The notes: generated by a model not told the origin, from the sequence alone. DNA of 19,798 nucleotides from Contendibacter sp031732755 (GCA_031732755.1 JAVMKI010000043.1:1-19798), one strand, 5' to 3'; numbered from the stretch's first letter, positions 7,521 through 15,484 are shown. Made by a program: numbers and translations.

Positions 7521-7934
7521 ATGCTCGTAACAACGTTGGACCCCTTCATGGTGACCCTTGGCCTGCAAGCCGAGGTTCCGGCGCCCGGCCAAGCGCGCGT
7601 GTGGGGCGTCATCCGACCGGAGTTCCTCAACAGTTGGGGCTCGGCGCACGGCGGCTTTCTGTACTCGGTGGCCGATACTGCCTTCGCGCTGGCGTCCAAT
7701 TCGCACGGAACCCTGGCGGTGGCGCTCGCCGCGCACATGGAATATCTGCAAGCCAGTCAAGCCGGCGCGGAGGTGGAGGCGCTGGCGACCGAGGTTCACC
7801 TGGGGCGGCGCACGGCGGTTTATCGGGTGGAGGTGCGCAGTGGATCGGTGCTATTGGCGATTTTTACCGGTACGGTTTACCGACGTACCGGACAAGATAG
7901 TTCGTTGTTGCCGCCGACTCCTCGCGATGGATGA
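7521..7934 (+). CDS. PaaI-type hotdog-fold thioesterase
   Basis: The 137-residue protein belongs to the hotdog thioesterases of the PaaI type, which hydrolyse acyl-CoA thioesters in the cytoplasm. The family signature is visible as N37, the HGG turn at 43-45 and D52 within the NSWGSAHGGFLYSVADT stretch. The later strand ALATEVHLGRRTAVYRVEV is typical of the second half of the fold. Length is normal. The frame is open far upstream, but the ATG at 7521 has GAGGA 7 nt upstream and gives the expected N-terminus. No phenylacetate (paa) genes accompany it, so the physiological substrate is open and the symbol paaI is not used. It precedes the ynbC-like gene by about 110 bp in the same orientation and could share a transcript. 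Confidence 0.85.
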   Translation: MLVTTLDPFMVTLGLQAEVPAPGQARVWGVIRPEFLNSWGSAHGGFLYSVADTAFALASNSHGTLAVALAAHMEYLQASQAGAEVEALATEVHLGRRTAVYRVEVRSGSVLLAIFTGTVYRRTGQDSSLLPPTPRDG

Positions 7935-8045
7935 TTGGACCAATCATCATGGCGGCCATCGGAAATTCCACCGCAAAGCCCGATAGTGGTGGCCTGACAT
8001 GATGCTCGGACAGGGACCCGGAAAGCACAGAGCAGAGGATACGTG

Positions 8046-9812
8046 ATGAGCTCGATCCGTCAGGCCAGTGAGTACGGCTTTCGGAGTGGGGATGGCGCCG
8101 AATTGTTCTACCGGGCGTGGCTGCCCGAACGGGGCGCTACCCAGGCGATCATTCTATTCCATCGCGGTCACGAACATTCCGGCCGCTGGCAAGATGTGGT
8201 CGATCAACTCGATCTACCCGATTTTGCCCTGTTTGCCTGGGACGCTCGCGGCCATGGCCGTAGCCCCGGCGAGCGCGGCTACGCCGAAAATCTCGGTGTG
8301 CTGACGCGGGACGTGGATACGTTTGTCCGCCATGTCTCCCATCGCCATGGCATCCCGATGGAGAACATCGCCGTGCTTGCGCATAGCGTCGGCAGCGTGC
8401 TGGTGGCCAACTGGGTCCACGACCACGCGCCGAAAATTCGCGCCCTGGTGCTCGGCAGTCCAGCATTGCAAGTGCGGTTGTACGTTCCTTTCGCGATTCC
8501 GGGTTTGCGCCTGCTGCTGAAGTTCAAGCCGAAAGCGTTCGTGAACAGCTACGTCAAGGCGAAACTGCTGACCCACGATCCGGCGAAAATCGAAAGCTAC
8601 AATGCCGATCCACTGATTACCCGCTGCATCGCGGTCAATCTGCTGGTGGACTTGTTCGACGCGGGCCGCAAGCTGGTGAAAGACGCGGCGGCGATTACCG
8701 TACCGACACTGGTGCTAACCTCCGGGGCGGATTGGGTGGTGAATCAGGATATTCAGCGCCAGTTCTTCGAGCGGTTGGGTTCGCCGATGAAGGAGATGCA
8801 CGTCTATCCCGGCTTCTTCCACGATACCTTCAACGAAAAGGACAACCATTTGCCGCTGGGCGATGCGCGCCGCTTCATTCTGGACGCCTTCGCCCAACCC
8901 CGGCGCGAGCCTTCGTTGCTGGAAGCGGACCGCAATAGCGCCACCCAGCGCGAGTACGAAACCCTGGCCAATCCACCGTTTCCCCTTTCGTTCAAGGGTA
9001 TTTGGTACGGCTTGGCCCGATTCGCGCTGCGCGCCATCGGCGCCCGATGGAGTCAGGGCTTACAACTCGGCGTAAGGACTGGCTTTGACTCGGGCGCCAC
9101 GCTGGACTACGTCTATCGCAACCGGGCCGAGGGCGTGACGGCGTTGGGGCGGCTGATCGACCGGAATTATCTGAACGCCATCGGCTGGCGCGGCATCCGT
9201 TTACGCAAGGCGCATCTGGAAAAACTGCTGCGCCGGGCCATGCTTGATCTACGCGCGGTGGGACAGCCAGTTCACATCGTGGATATCGCCGCCGGCCATG
9301 GCCGCTACGTGTTGGATGCCGTGCGCGAGCATCCCGATATTCCCGTCACCGGCCTGCTGCGGGACTTCAGCGTGGCCAATGTGGCGGCGGGACGATGCCT
9401 GATCGCCGAATACGGACTGACGGAGCGTTTTGCGTTCGAGCAGGGCGACGCTTTTGATCGAGCCAGCCTCGCGGCGTTGCCCCGAACCGCCACCATCGGC
9501 ATCGTCTCCGGCCTGTACGAGTTGTTCCCCGAAAATGGACCGGTGCGCGCGTCGCTGGCGGGTCTGGCCGAGGCGGTGACTCCCGACGGCTATCTGCTCT
9601 ATACCGGCCAGCCCTGGCATCCGCAGATCGAACTCATCGCCCGAACATTGACCAGCCACCGGAACGGTGCGCCATGGATCATGCGCCGCCGGACCCAGCA
9701 GGAAATGGATCAATTGGTTGCCGAGGCCGGTTTCGACAAGATCGCGCAAGAGACCGATCCCTGGGGAATTTTCACGGTTTCGCTGGCCCGGCGGCGGGAG
9801 AAGATATCGTGA
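8046..9812 (+). CDS. ynbC: Bifunctional alpha/beta hydrolase - SAM methyltransferase (YnbC-like)
   Basis: This 588-residue protein has two enzymatic halves. Residues about 8-285 form an alpha/beta hydrolase of the monoglyceride-lipase/S33 type. Its oxyanion-side segment is FHRGHEHSGRW (38-48), the nucleophile is Ser114 in LAHSVGS, the acid Asp229 in TSGADW, and the base His259 in PGFFHD. Residues about 340-585 form a class I methyltransferase with SAM motif I in VDIAAGHGRYVLDA (412-425). The same fusion and length occur in E. coli YnbC (585 residues), whose function is not established. The ATG at 8046 is preferred over the GTG at 8043 because GAGG lies 7 nt upstream. The stop overlaps the next start (GTGA at 9809-9812), so ynbC and ynbA are translationally coupled. 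A lipid substrate for both halves is inferred from the neighbours. Confidence 0.88.
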   Translation: MSSIRQASEYGFRSGDGAELFYRAWLPERGATQAIILFHRGHEHSGRWQDVVDQLDLPDFALFAWDARGHGRSPGERGYAENLGVLTRDVDTFVRHVSHRHGIPMENIAVLAHSVGSVLVANWVHDHAPKIRALVLGSPALQVRLYVPFAIPGLRLLLKFKPKAFVNSYVKAKLLTHDPAKIESYNADPLITRCIAVNLLVDLFDAGRKLVKDAAAITVPTLVLTSGADWVVNQDIQRQFFERLGSPMKEMHVYPGFFHDTFNEKDNHLPLGDARRFILDAFAQPRREPSLLEADRNSATQREYETLANPPFPLSFKGIWYGLARFALRAIGARWSQGLQLGVRTGFDSGATLDYVYRNRAEGVTALGRLIDRNYLNAIGWRGIRLRKAHLEKLLRRAMLDLRAVGQPVHIVDIAAGHGRYVLDAVREHPDIPVTGLLRDFSVANVAAGRCLIAEYGLTERFAFEQGDAFDRASLAALPRTATIGIVSGLYELFPENGPVRASLAGLAEAVTPDGYLLYTGQPWHPQIELIARTLTSHRNGAPWIMRRRTQQEMDQLVAEAGFDKIAQETDPWGIFTVSLARRREKIS

Positions 9813-10426
9813 GGACATTGTACGAACTCAAACCTCGTTTTCAGAATTGGCTGCGCCCGATGGCGCGCCGGTTGCACGGTCGCGGAATCAGCGCCAATCA
9901 GGTCACGGTCGCCGCATTGCTATTGGCGGTCGCCGCGGCCGGGGTCATTGCGTTGTGGCCAACACCAACGACGCTGCTATTGTTGCCGCCAGTGCTTTTT
10001 ATCCGCATGGCGTTGAACGCGCTGGATGGCATGCTGGCCCGTGAATTTCAGCAACCGACTCCGCTGGGGGCGATTTTGAACGAGTTGGGCGACGTGCTGG
10101 CTGACGCCGCGCTGTATTTGCCGCTAGTTCTGATTCCTGGCGTACCGGCAACGCCAGTCCTGGCGCTGGTGGGACTGGCGTTGCTCAGTGAATTTTGCGG
10201 CGTGACCGCGGTGCAAATCGGCGCCCGGCGCCGCTACGACGGCCCCCTGGGCAAAAGTGACCGCGCGCTGCTGCTCGGCGGGATTGCGACATTACTGGGT
10301 TGCGGCGCGCCGACCGGTTCCTGGCTGACAGTGACGCTGTGGGTTGCCAACGGCTTGCTGACGCTGACCTGTCATAACCGATTGCGCGCCGCGCTACGGG
10401 AGGTGACGCCATGCCCATCACACTGA
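9809..10426 (+). CDS. ynbA: CDP-alcohol phosphatidyltransferase (YnbA-like) with two Asp-to-Asn changes
   Basis: The 205-residue inner-membrane protein has the CDP-alcohol phosphatidyltransferase motif, which moves a phosphatidyl or alcohol-phosphate group from a CDP-linked donor. The normal D-x2-DG-x2-AR-x8-G-x3-D-x3-D reads here as N70-x2-D73-G74-x2-A77-R78-x8-G87-x3-N91-x3-D95. Spacing is perfect but two Asp are Asn. As I recall, E. coli YnbA (about 201 residues) shows the same Asn, so this may be subfamily-typical. The segment GPLGKSDRALL (145-155) is also characteristic. Start: GTG 9809-9811, overlapping the ynbC stop, with GGGAG upstream; this aligns with the E. coli N-terminus (TLYQIKP). 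Several hydrophobic spans follow. The gene overlaps ynbB by 16 nt. The acceptor alcohol is unknown. Confidence 0.88.
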   Translation: MRTLYELKPRFQNWLRPMARRLHGRGISANQVTVAALLLAVAAAGVIALWPTPTTLLLLPPVLFIRMALNALDGMLAREFQQPTPLGAILNELGDVLADAALYLPLVLIPGVPATPVLALVGLALLSEFCGVTAVQIGARRRYDGPLGKSDRALLLGGIATLLGCGAPTGSWLTVTLWVANGLLTLTCHNRLRAALREVTPCPSH

Positions 10427-11337
10427 CATCACCGATGATGATGATTCTGGGTGGGGTCTGGGCACTGCTGGCGCTGGCAACCGCCGTAGTGTGGCGACTT
10501 GCCCCCGCGCCCGATAGTGAACTGCGTCAGCGCGTTCGCAGTTGGTGGCTGATCGTGGCGCTGTGTTCGCTGGCGCTGACCTTCAGCCGCACTGCCGCGC
10601 TCCTGTTTTTCGGCCTAGTCAGCTTTCTGGCGCTCAAGGAATATCTGACTCTGATTCCCACCCGCCAGACGGATCGCCGAGTGTTGTTCTGGGCCTACCT
10701 GAGCATCCCGGTGCAATATTTCTGGATTGGGATCGAATGGTACGGGATGTTCATCATTTTCATTCCGGTTTACTTGTTCCTGCTGCTGCCGGTGGCGATG
10801 GTGCTGAACGGGGAAACGCAGGGTTACCTGCGTGCCGCCGGTACGCTGCACTGGGGCCTGATGAGCATGGTGTTCAGCTTGAGCCATCTGGCCTACCTGC
10901 TGGTGTTGCCACAAGGGGAGTATCCGCAAGTCAGTGGTCCGAGTCTGGTGCTGTTCCTGCTGTTGCTGACCGAGTTGAACGACGTGGCGCAATACTGCTG
11001 GGGCAAGCTGTTGGGGAAGCACAAAATTTCGCCCACCGTCAGCCCGAACAAGACGATGGAGGGTTTTATTGGCGGGGTGTTGACCACCGTGCCGCTGGCG
11101 ATGCTGCTGGCGCCGTGGCTGACGCCATTTTCCAGCCTGGATGCAGTGCTGGCCGGCGCGCTGATCGCGGTGGCTGGCTTTTTCGGCGACCTGAGCCTGT
11201 CGGCGCTCAAACGCGATTTAGGCATCAAGGACAGCGGCAACCTGTTGCCGGGCCATGGCGGCATTCTCGACCGGGTGGATAGCCTGACTTACACCGCGCC
11301 GCTGTTTTTTCATTTCACCCGCTACTACTATTTCTGA
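10411..11337 (+). CDS. ynbB: Phosphatidate cytidylyltransferase, CdsA paralogue (YnbB-like)
   Basis: The 308-residue polytopic inner-membrane protein should make CDP-diacylglycerol (or a related CDP-lipid) from phosphatidate and CTP. The CdsA signature lies at about 264-291, with SALKRDLGIKDSG, LLPGHGGILDR and the final Asp of DRVDS, all expected polar residues present. Upstream blocks FLALKEYLTL and VSPNKTMEGFIGG also match the family. Sequence follows E. coli YnbB (298 residues) rather than housekeeping CdsA. E. coli YnbB has been reported as a CdsA paralogue contributing to synthesis of the glycolipid MPIase. The ATG at 10411 has GGGAGG 7 nt upstream and overlaps ynbA by 16 nt. It probably supplies the CDP-lipid donor for the YnbA-like enzyme (inference). 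Confidence 0.9.
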   Translation: MPITLTSPMMMILGGVWALLALATAVVWRLAPAPDSELRQRVRSWWLIVALCSLALTFSRTAALLFFGLVSFLALKEYLTLIPTRQTDRRVLFWAYLSIPVQYFWIGIEWYGMFIIFIPVYLFLLLPVAMVLNGETQGYLRAAGTLHWGLMSMVFSLSHLAYLLVLPQGEYPQVSGPSLVLFLLLLTELNDVAQYCWGKLLGKHKISPTVSPNKTMEGFIGGVLTTVPLAMLLAPWLTPFSSLDAVLAGALIAVAGFFGDLSLSALKRDLGIKDSGNLLPGHGGILDRVDSLTYTAPLFFHFTRYYYF

Positions 11338-11345
11338 ACATTGCC

Positions 11346-11957
11346 ATGCGCCACGCCGCGCTGCGCTGGTTGTTTTTCCTGCTGATCGTCAAGCCGTTCC
11401 TGCTGCTGGCGGTCGGGATCAACGTGCGTCGCCGCGACCGCCTGCCCGCCGCTGGCCCCGCCCTGATTGTCGCCAACCACAACAGCCATCTCGACACGCT
11501 GGTGTTGATGACGCTATTGCCGTTGCGGCTGTTGCCCCGAGTGCGGCCGGCGGCCTCGGCGGAATATTTCCTTGGCAACCGCTGGCGAGCGTGGTTCGCT
11601 ACTCGCGTGATCGGCATCATTCCAGTGACGACGGGCAGCGGACGGTCGCACGCCGAGGCGTTGGAGTCAGTACGGGATGCGCTGGCGGCGGGCGATATCG
11701 TGATCTTTTTCCCGGAAGGCACGCGCGGTGAACCGGAGCGACTGGGCAAGCTCAAGACCGGCATTATCTGGCTGGTGCGGCAAGTGCCGAATTTGCCCAT
11801 TTGCCCGATTCGTCTGCATGGGCTGGGCAAGGTGTTGCCCAAGGGCGACTGGCTGCCGGTACCGTTCTTCTGCGATGCCTGGGTCGGCGAACCACTGTAT
11901 TGGGAGGGCGACCCATCCGGGTTCATGGCCGCGCTGGCGGCGAGCCTGGGAAGTTAG
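11346..11957 (+). CDS. PlsC-family lysophospholipid/1-acylglycerol-3-phosphate acyltransferase
   Basis: The 203-residue membrane-associated protein has the two defining acyltransferase motifs: HX4D as H45-NSHL-D50 and FPEGTRG (122-128). A hydrophobic N-terminal segment (about 5-24) would anchor it to the inner membrane. Members transfer an acyl chain from acyl-ACP or acyl-CoA to a lysolipid such as lysophosphatidate. It is shorter than E. coli PlsC (about 245 residues), within the range of accessory paralogues. It starts 8 bp after the ynbB stop, so it is very likely in the same operon. E. coli has ynbD (a phosphatase-like gene) in its ynb cluster, not an acyltransferase. Its job may be to re-acylate the lipid processed by the YnbC hydrolase half, or to provide phosphatidate to the YnbB-like enzyme. 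Both are inference. Confidence 0.88.
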   Translation: MRHAALRWLFFLLIVKPFLLLAVGINVRRRDRLPAAGPALIVANHNSHLDTLVLMTLLPLRLLPRVRPAASAEYFLGNRWRAWFATRVIGIIPVTTGSGRSHAEALESVRDALAAGDIVIFFPEGTRGEPERLGKLKTGIIWLVRQVPNLPICPIRLHGLGKVLPKGDWLPVPFFCDAWVGEPLYWEGDPSGFMAALAASLGS

Positions 11958-11983
11958 GGGGATCGAATCCTCTTCGGTAAAAT
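11954..11983 (+). promoter_or_regulatory. Weak candidate promoter before the small membrane protein gene
   Basis: TTAGGG (11954-11959) and TAAAAT (11978-11983, five of six matches to TATAAT) are 18 bp apart, just after the acyltransferase stop and about 30 bp before the next ATG. The -35 is poor. It may give thiL and the small membrane gene an independent start, apart from the ynb-type operon. Confidence 0.3.
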
Positions 11984-12014
11984 GCCGGGACTTCAATCAG
12001 GAGAGAGAAAGAGG

Positions 12015-12401
12015 ATGGCCAGTTTTCCACTGCTCGCGATCATCGTCGCCATCTATACCCTGCTGGCGCTGGCCGCGCCGAGTTGGCTGGGCGCGGTGCT
12101 GTTCGGGTTGCCGCTGCTGTCTGGGGCAACGCTGTTGTTCCAAGGCGGCGATCTGTTGCTGGTGATCGGTTTGTTTTTGTTGTGCGTCGAGATTTACCGC
12201 GCCACCAGCAGTTCCACGGGGGCGATTCTCAACCATGTCCTGTCGCTGGTGGTGTTCATCATCGCCTTGATCGAGTTGTTGGTCATGCCGCAAATGGCCA
12301 ACATGACCTTCTTCCTGATCGTGTTGATGGCCGTAAGCGATGTGATCGCCGGCTTCACCGTGACCATCTCCACCGCCCGGCGGGACATGCAACATCCGTG
12401 A
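12015..12401 (+). CDS. Small polytopic inner-membrane protein of unknown function
   Basis: The 128-residue protein is almost wholly hydrophobic, with about four predicted membrane spans (roughly residues 5-22, 28-60 as one or two spans, 72-92 and 97-118). Short polar turns hold EIYRATSSSTG and MPQMANM, and the tail ARRDMQHP is positively charged, suggesting a cytoplasmic C-terminus. No enzymatic motif is visible and I do not recognise the family. The ATG at 12015 is chosen because a purine-rich AGGAGAG stretch precedes it by about 11 nt and the upstream codons (from 11982) are polar and unlike a membrane start. It sits between the acyltransferase and thiL, 28 bp before thiL. Many membrane proteins of this type occur near thiL/pgpA in Proteobacteria, but a role cannot be inferred. 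Confidence 0.75.
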   Translation: MASFPLLAIIVAIYTLLALAAPSWLGAVLFGLPLLSGATLLFQGGDLLLVIGLFLLCVEIYRATSSSTGAILNHVLSLVVFIIALIELLVMPQMANMTFFLIVLMAVSDVIAGFTVTISTARRDMQHP

Positions 12402-12429
12402 CGACGATTTTTCGAGCTTCCCTGCACCG

Positions 12430-13401
12430 ATGCCCACCTCCGAATTTTCCCTGATCGACCGCTATTTCGCCGCGCATGGTCTGCATCGCCCCGACGTGGC
12501 GCTGGGCATCGGCGACGATTGCGCGTTGCTGATCCCACCGGTCGGCCAGCACCTGGCGGTGACGATGGATACCCTGGTGGCGGATGTACATTTCTTCGCC
12601 GACGCCGACCCAGAGGGCATCGGGCATAAGGCGCTGGCGGTGAATCTGAGTGATTTGGCGGCAATGGGCGCGCTGCCGGCTTGGGTCACGCTGACGCTGA
12701 CCCTGCCCAGGGCGGACGAGGATTGGCTGGAACGGTTTTGCCGGGGTCTGTTCGCGCTGGCGGATCGTTACAAGGTGCAACTGATCGGCGGCGACACCAC
12801 CCATGGTCCGGTGACCGTCATCACCCTGCAAGCGCATGGCTTCGTGCCGCCGGGTCAGGCTTTACGCCGTGACGGGGCGACGCCGGGCGATGAACTCTAC
12901 ATCACCGGCACGCCAGGCGACGCCGGGCTGGCGCTGGCGGTGGCGTTCGGCAAGGCGACGGTCGCCGCCGAGCATCGCGACTACATTCAGACACGGCTGG
13001 AATACCCAGCGCCGCGCGTCAACCAAGGCATGGCCTTGCGCGGCATCGCCAGCGCCGCCATCGATGTCTCCGACGGATTAGCGCAGGACCTTGGCCACAT
13101 TTTGGAACGCAGCCGAGCCGGGGCGCGGCTGGAGGTGGAACAATTGCCGCTGTCGTCGGCGCTCACCGCCAGCCTTGACCGGGACGCCGCCATCATGACC
13201 GCGCTGACCAGTGGCGACGATTACGAACTGTGTTTCACCGTGCCGCCGGGGCGGGCCGCACACCTGGAAAGTGTGGCGGCGGCTTGGGAATGCCGTTGCA
13301 CCCGGATTGGCGTCATCACGGCGGAACCAGGTTTGCAACTGGTCCGCGCCGATGGTTCCGCCTTTCCTCTGGAGCGACTGGGGTATGACCACTTCGGCTG
13401 A
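12430..13401 (+). CDS. thiL: Thiamine-monophosphate kinase
   Basis: The 323-residue enzyme phosphorylates thiamine monophosphate to thiamine diphosphate with ATP, the last step of thiamine cofactor synthesis. The AIRS/PurM-like fold is evident: N-terminal SEFSLIDRYF, the GIGDDCA nucleotide/metal block (26-32), MDTLVADVHF (46-55), VNLSDLAAMG (71-80), GGDTTHGPV (120-128) and a C-terminal SGDDYELCF. The Asp clusters that bind Mg2+ are all present. Length is normal (E. coli ThiL is 325). The ATG at 12430 starts the conserved sequence; its ribosome site is not strong. In many Gammaproteobacteria thiL is followed directly by pgpA, as here after 186 bp. Those 186 bp hold no supported gene. Confidence 0.95.
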   Translation: MPTSEFSLIDRYFAAHGLHRPDVALGIGDDCALLIPPVGQHLAVTMDTLVADVHFFADADPEGIGHKALAVNLSDLAAMGALPAWVTLTLTLPRADEDWLERFCRGLFALADRYKVQLIGGDTTHGPVTVITLQAHGFVPPGQALRRDGATPGDELYITGTPGDAGLALAVAFGKATVAAEHRDYIQTRLEYPAPRVNQGMALRGIASAAIDVSDGLAQDLGHILERSRAGARLEVEQLPLSSALTASLDRDAAIMTALTSGDDYELCFTVPPGRAAHLESVAAAWECRCTRIGVITAEPGLQLVRADGSAFPLERLGYDHFG

Positions 13402-13587
13402 AAGGTCGGGCCGCCCCTTGGCAAATTTGTCGTCCACACCACCGTGAAATCCACCACCACTTTCTCTAAATCCCACGCTACCCGCCAATCCGTCGTTTGG
13501 GCCATCAAATCCATCCGCCCAGACTTTGTTTCCGCGCATCCTCGATCACACTAAAACCCAGGCGATGTCGCGGAATTTGGAGACCCT

Positions 13588-14133
13588 ATGAACATGAAGC
13601 CTTCACCTCCATCGCCGCTTTCCCCTATTCAAAGCGCAGGCGTTACAAAACCCTGCGCCCGCGTCTTCCGCGATCCCGTGCACTTCCTCGCCCTCGGCTT
13701 CGGCTCCGGTTGCGCGCCGAAAGCGCCCGGAACCTTCGGTACGTTGGCGGCGATTCCATTGTATCTACTAGCGCAACCGCTGCCATCGTGGGTGTATCTA
13801 CTCCTGACCGCCGCCGGCTTCGCGCTGGGCGTCTGGGTTTGCGACCGCGCCGCCCGCGATCTTGGCGTCCACGACCATCCCGCCATCGTCTGGGATGAGG
13901 TGATCGGCTATTTCGTCACCATGATCGCCGCACCGCCGGGCTGGTTCTGGATCATCGCTGGCTTCGCGCTGTTTCGGCTGTTCGACATTCTCAAACCGTG
14001 GCCGATTCGGCAGGCGGATCGGCGGATCGGCGGCGGCTTCGGCATCATGTTCGATGATCTGCTAGCAGCGGGTTACGCCTGGCTGGTGTTGCAGGGCCTG
14101 GTTTATGGCGCGGCCCTACTGGACATTTCCTGA
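13588..14133 (+). CDS. pgpA: Phosphatidylglycerophosphatase A
   Basis: The 181-residue inner-membrane phosphatase removes the phosphate from phosphatidylglycerol phosphate to give phosphatidylglycerol. Typical blocks are FGSGCAPKAPGTFGTL (38-53), VWDEVIGYFV (101-110) with its acidic pair, FDILKPWPI (132-140) and GGFGIMFDDLLAAGYAW (149-165), which hold the conserved acidic and Lys residues of the family. Three to four hydrophobic spans are visible. The first 28 residues are polar and variable and include no conserved block. The ATG at 13588 has GGAGA 4-5 nt upstream. It follows thiL, the usual neighbour. It is the second phospholipid-synthesis locus in this window after the ynb-type cassette. 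Confidence 0.94.
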   Translation: MNMKPSPPSPLSPIQSAGVTKPCARVFRDPVHFLALGFGSGCAPKAPGTFGTLAAIPLYLLAQPLPSWVYLLLTAAGFALGVWVCDRAARDLGVHDHPAIVWDEVIGYFVTMIAAPPGWFWIIAGFALFRLFDILKPWPIRQADRRIGGGFGIMFDDLLAAGYAWLVLQGLVYGAALLDIS

Positions 14134-14188
14134 CTCTCGCGTTCAGACTTTATCGGTCTTTCCCTGGCAACCGACGGAATCCGAAACA

Positions 14189-15463
14189 ATGAAAATCGAA
14201 ACGATTGCAATCCATGGCGGCTATACGCCGGAACCCACCACCAAGGCCGTCGCCGTTCCCATTTACCAAACCACGTCCTACGCCTTCGACGACACTCAGC
14301 ACGGCGCCGATCTGTTCGATCTGAAGGTGCCGGGCAACATCTACACCCGGATCATGAACCCCACCACCGCCGTGCTTGAACAACGGGTGGCGGCGATGGA
14401 AGGCGGAGTCGGCGCGTTGGCGGTATCCGCCGGCTCGGCGGCAATCACCTACGCGCTGATGACGATTGCGGAAGTGGGCGACAACATCGTCACTACATCA
14501 ACCCTGTACGGTGGCACCTACAACCTGTTCGCCCACACCTTGCCGCGCTTCGGCATCGAAGCCCGTTTCGCCGACTATCGCGACATCGACGCCATGGGCC
14601 GACTGATCGATGGCAAGACCAAGGCCGTGTTCTGCGAATCCATCGGTAATCCGGCGGCGAACGTGGTGGATTTCGGCGCGCTCGCGCAAGTCGCCCACGC
14701 CCACGGCGTGCCGCTGATTGTGGACAACACCGTGCCGACTCCGTACCTCTGCCGGCCATTCGAGCACGGCGCCGATATCGTGGTGCACTCGCTGACCAAG
14801 TACATGGGCGGCCACGGCACCACCCTGGGCGGCATCATCGTGGACTCCGGCCGCTTTCCCTGGGATCAGCATAAGGAACGGTTCGCCCGGCTGAACGAGC
14901 CTGATCCCTCCTATCACGGCGTGGTTTACGTCGAGGCGCTGGGACCAGCGGCGTTCATCGGCCGGGCGCGGGTCGTGCCACTACGCAACACCGGCGCGGC
15001 GATTTCACCCTTCAATAGCTTCCTGATCCTGCAAGGCATCGAGACCCTGCCGGTACGGATGGACCGGCATTGCGAAAACGCGGTCAGGGCCGCCGAGTAT
15101 CTCCACGATCATCCGCAAGTCGCCTGGGTGCGCTATCCGGCGCTGCCGGACAGCCCGGAAAAGCCGCTGGTGGATAAATACATGGGCGGGCGCGGCTCCA
15201 GCGTGCTCAGCTTCGGCATCCAGGGCGGACGCGAAGCTGGGGCCAAGTTCATTGACGCGCTGCAACTGATCACTCGGCTGGTCAATATCGGCGACGCCAA
15301 GTCGCTGGCCTGTCATCCGGCGACGACGACGCATCGGCAACTGTCGCCTGAGGAACTGGCGAAGGCTGGCGTCAGTGAAGACCTGGTGCGGTTGTCCATC
15401 GGCATCGAGCATATCGACGACATTCTCGCCGATCTGGAACAGGCGCTAGCGGCGGCCCGGTGA
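14189..15463 (+). CDS. metY: O-acetylhomoserine sulfhydrylase (MetY-type, PLP-dependent)
   Basis: The 424-residue cytoplasmic enzyme should form homocysteine (or methionine) from O-acetylhomoserine and sulfide, using pyridoxal phosphate. It has the Cys/Met-metabolism PLP fold: N-terminal substrate-loop YQTTSYAF, SAGSAAITYAL around the phosphate cup (80-90), Asp179 in IVDNTVPTPYLCRP for the pyridine nitrogen, and Lys204 in HSLTKYMGGHGTTLGG for the Schiff base. The long form (about 425 residues) with PFNSFLILQGIETL and SLACHPATTTHRQL is typical of MetY rather than the shorter MetB/MetC group. The frame is open from 14105, overlapping pgpA, but the ATG at 14189 begins the conserved MKIETIAIHGG. 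The 55-bp leader is too short for a SAM riboswitch and shows none. Confidence 0.93.
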   Translation: MKIETIAIHGGYTPEPTTKAVAVPIYQTTSYAFDDTQHGADLFDLKVPGNIYTRIMNPTTAVLEQRVAAMEGGVGALAVSAGSAAITYALMTIAEVGDNIVTTSTLYGGTYNLFAHTLPRFGIEARFADYRDIDAMGRLIDGKTKAVFCESIGNPAANVVDFGALAQVAHAHGVPLIVDNTVPTPYLCRPFEHGADIVVHSLTKYMGGHGTTLGGIIVDSGRFPWDQHKERFARLNEPDPSYHGVVYVEALGPAAFIGRARVVPLRNTGAAISPFNSFLILQGIETLPVRMDRHCENAVRAAEYLHDHPQVAWVRYPALPDSPEKPLVDKYMGGRGSSVLSFGIQGGREAGAKFIDALQLITRLVNIGDAKSLACHPATTTHRQLSPEELAKAGVSEDLVRLSIGIEHIDDILADLEQALAAAR

Positions 15464-15484
15464 AAGCCCCTCCCCTTACCCTCT

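Noticed and set aside
13221..13514. Minus-strand frame starting MDLMAQTTDWRVAWDLEK after thiL
   Set aside because: The first part looks protein-like, but more than half is antisense to the conserved thiL end, and no ribosome site or family was recognised. Left as non-coding.
14134..14188. Possible SAM riboswitch before the sulfhydrylase gene
   Set aside because: The gap is only 55 bp and shows just a 4-bp AGAC/GTCT pairing; no conserved core of a SAM riboswitch class is present.
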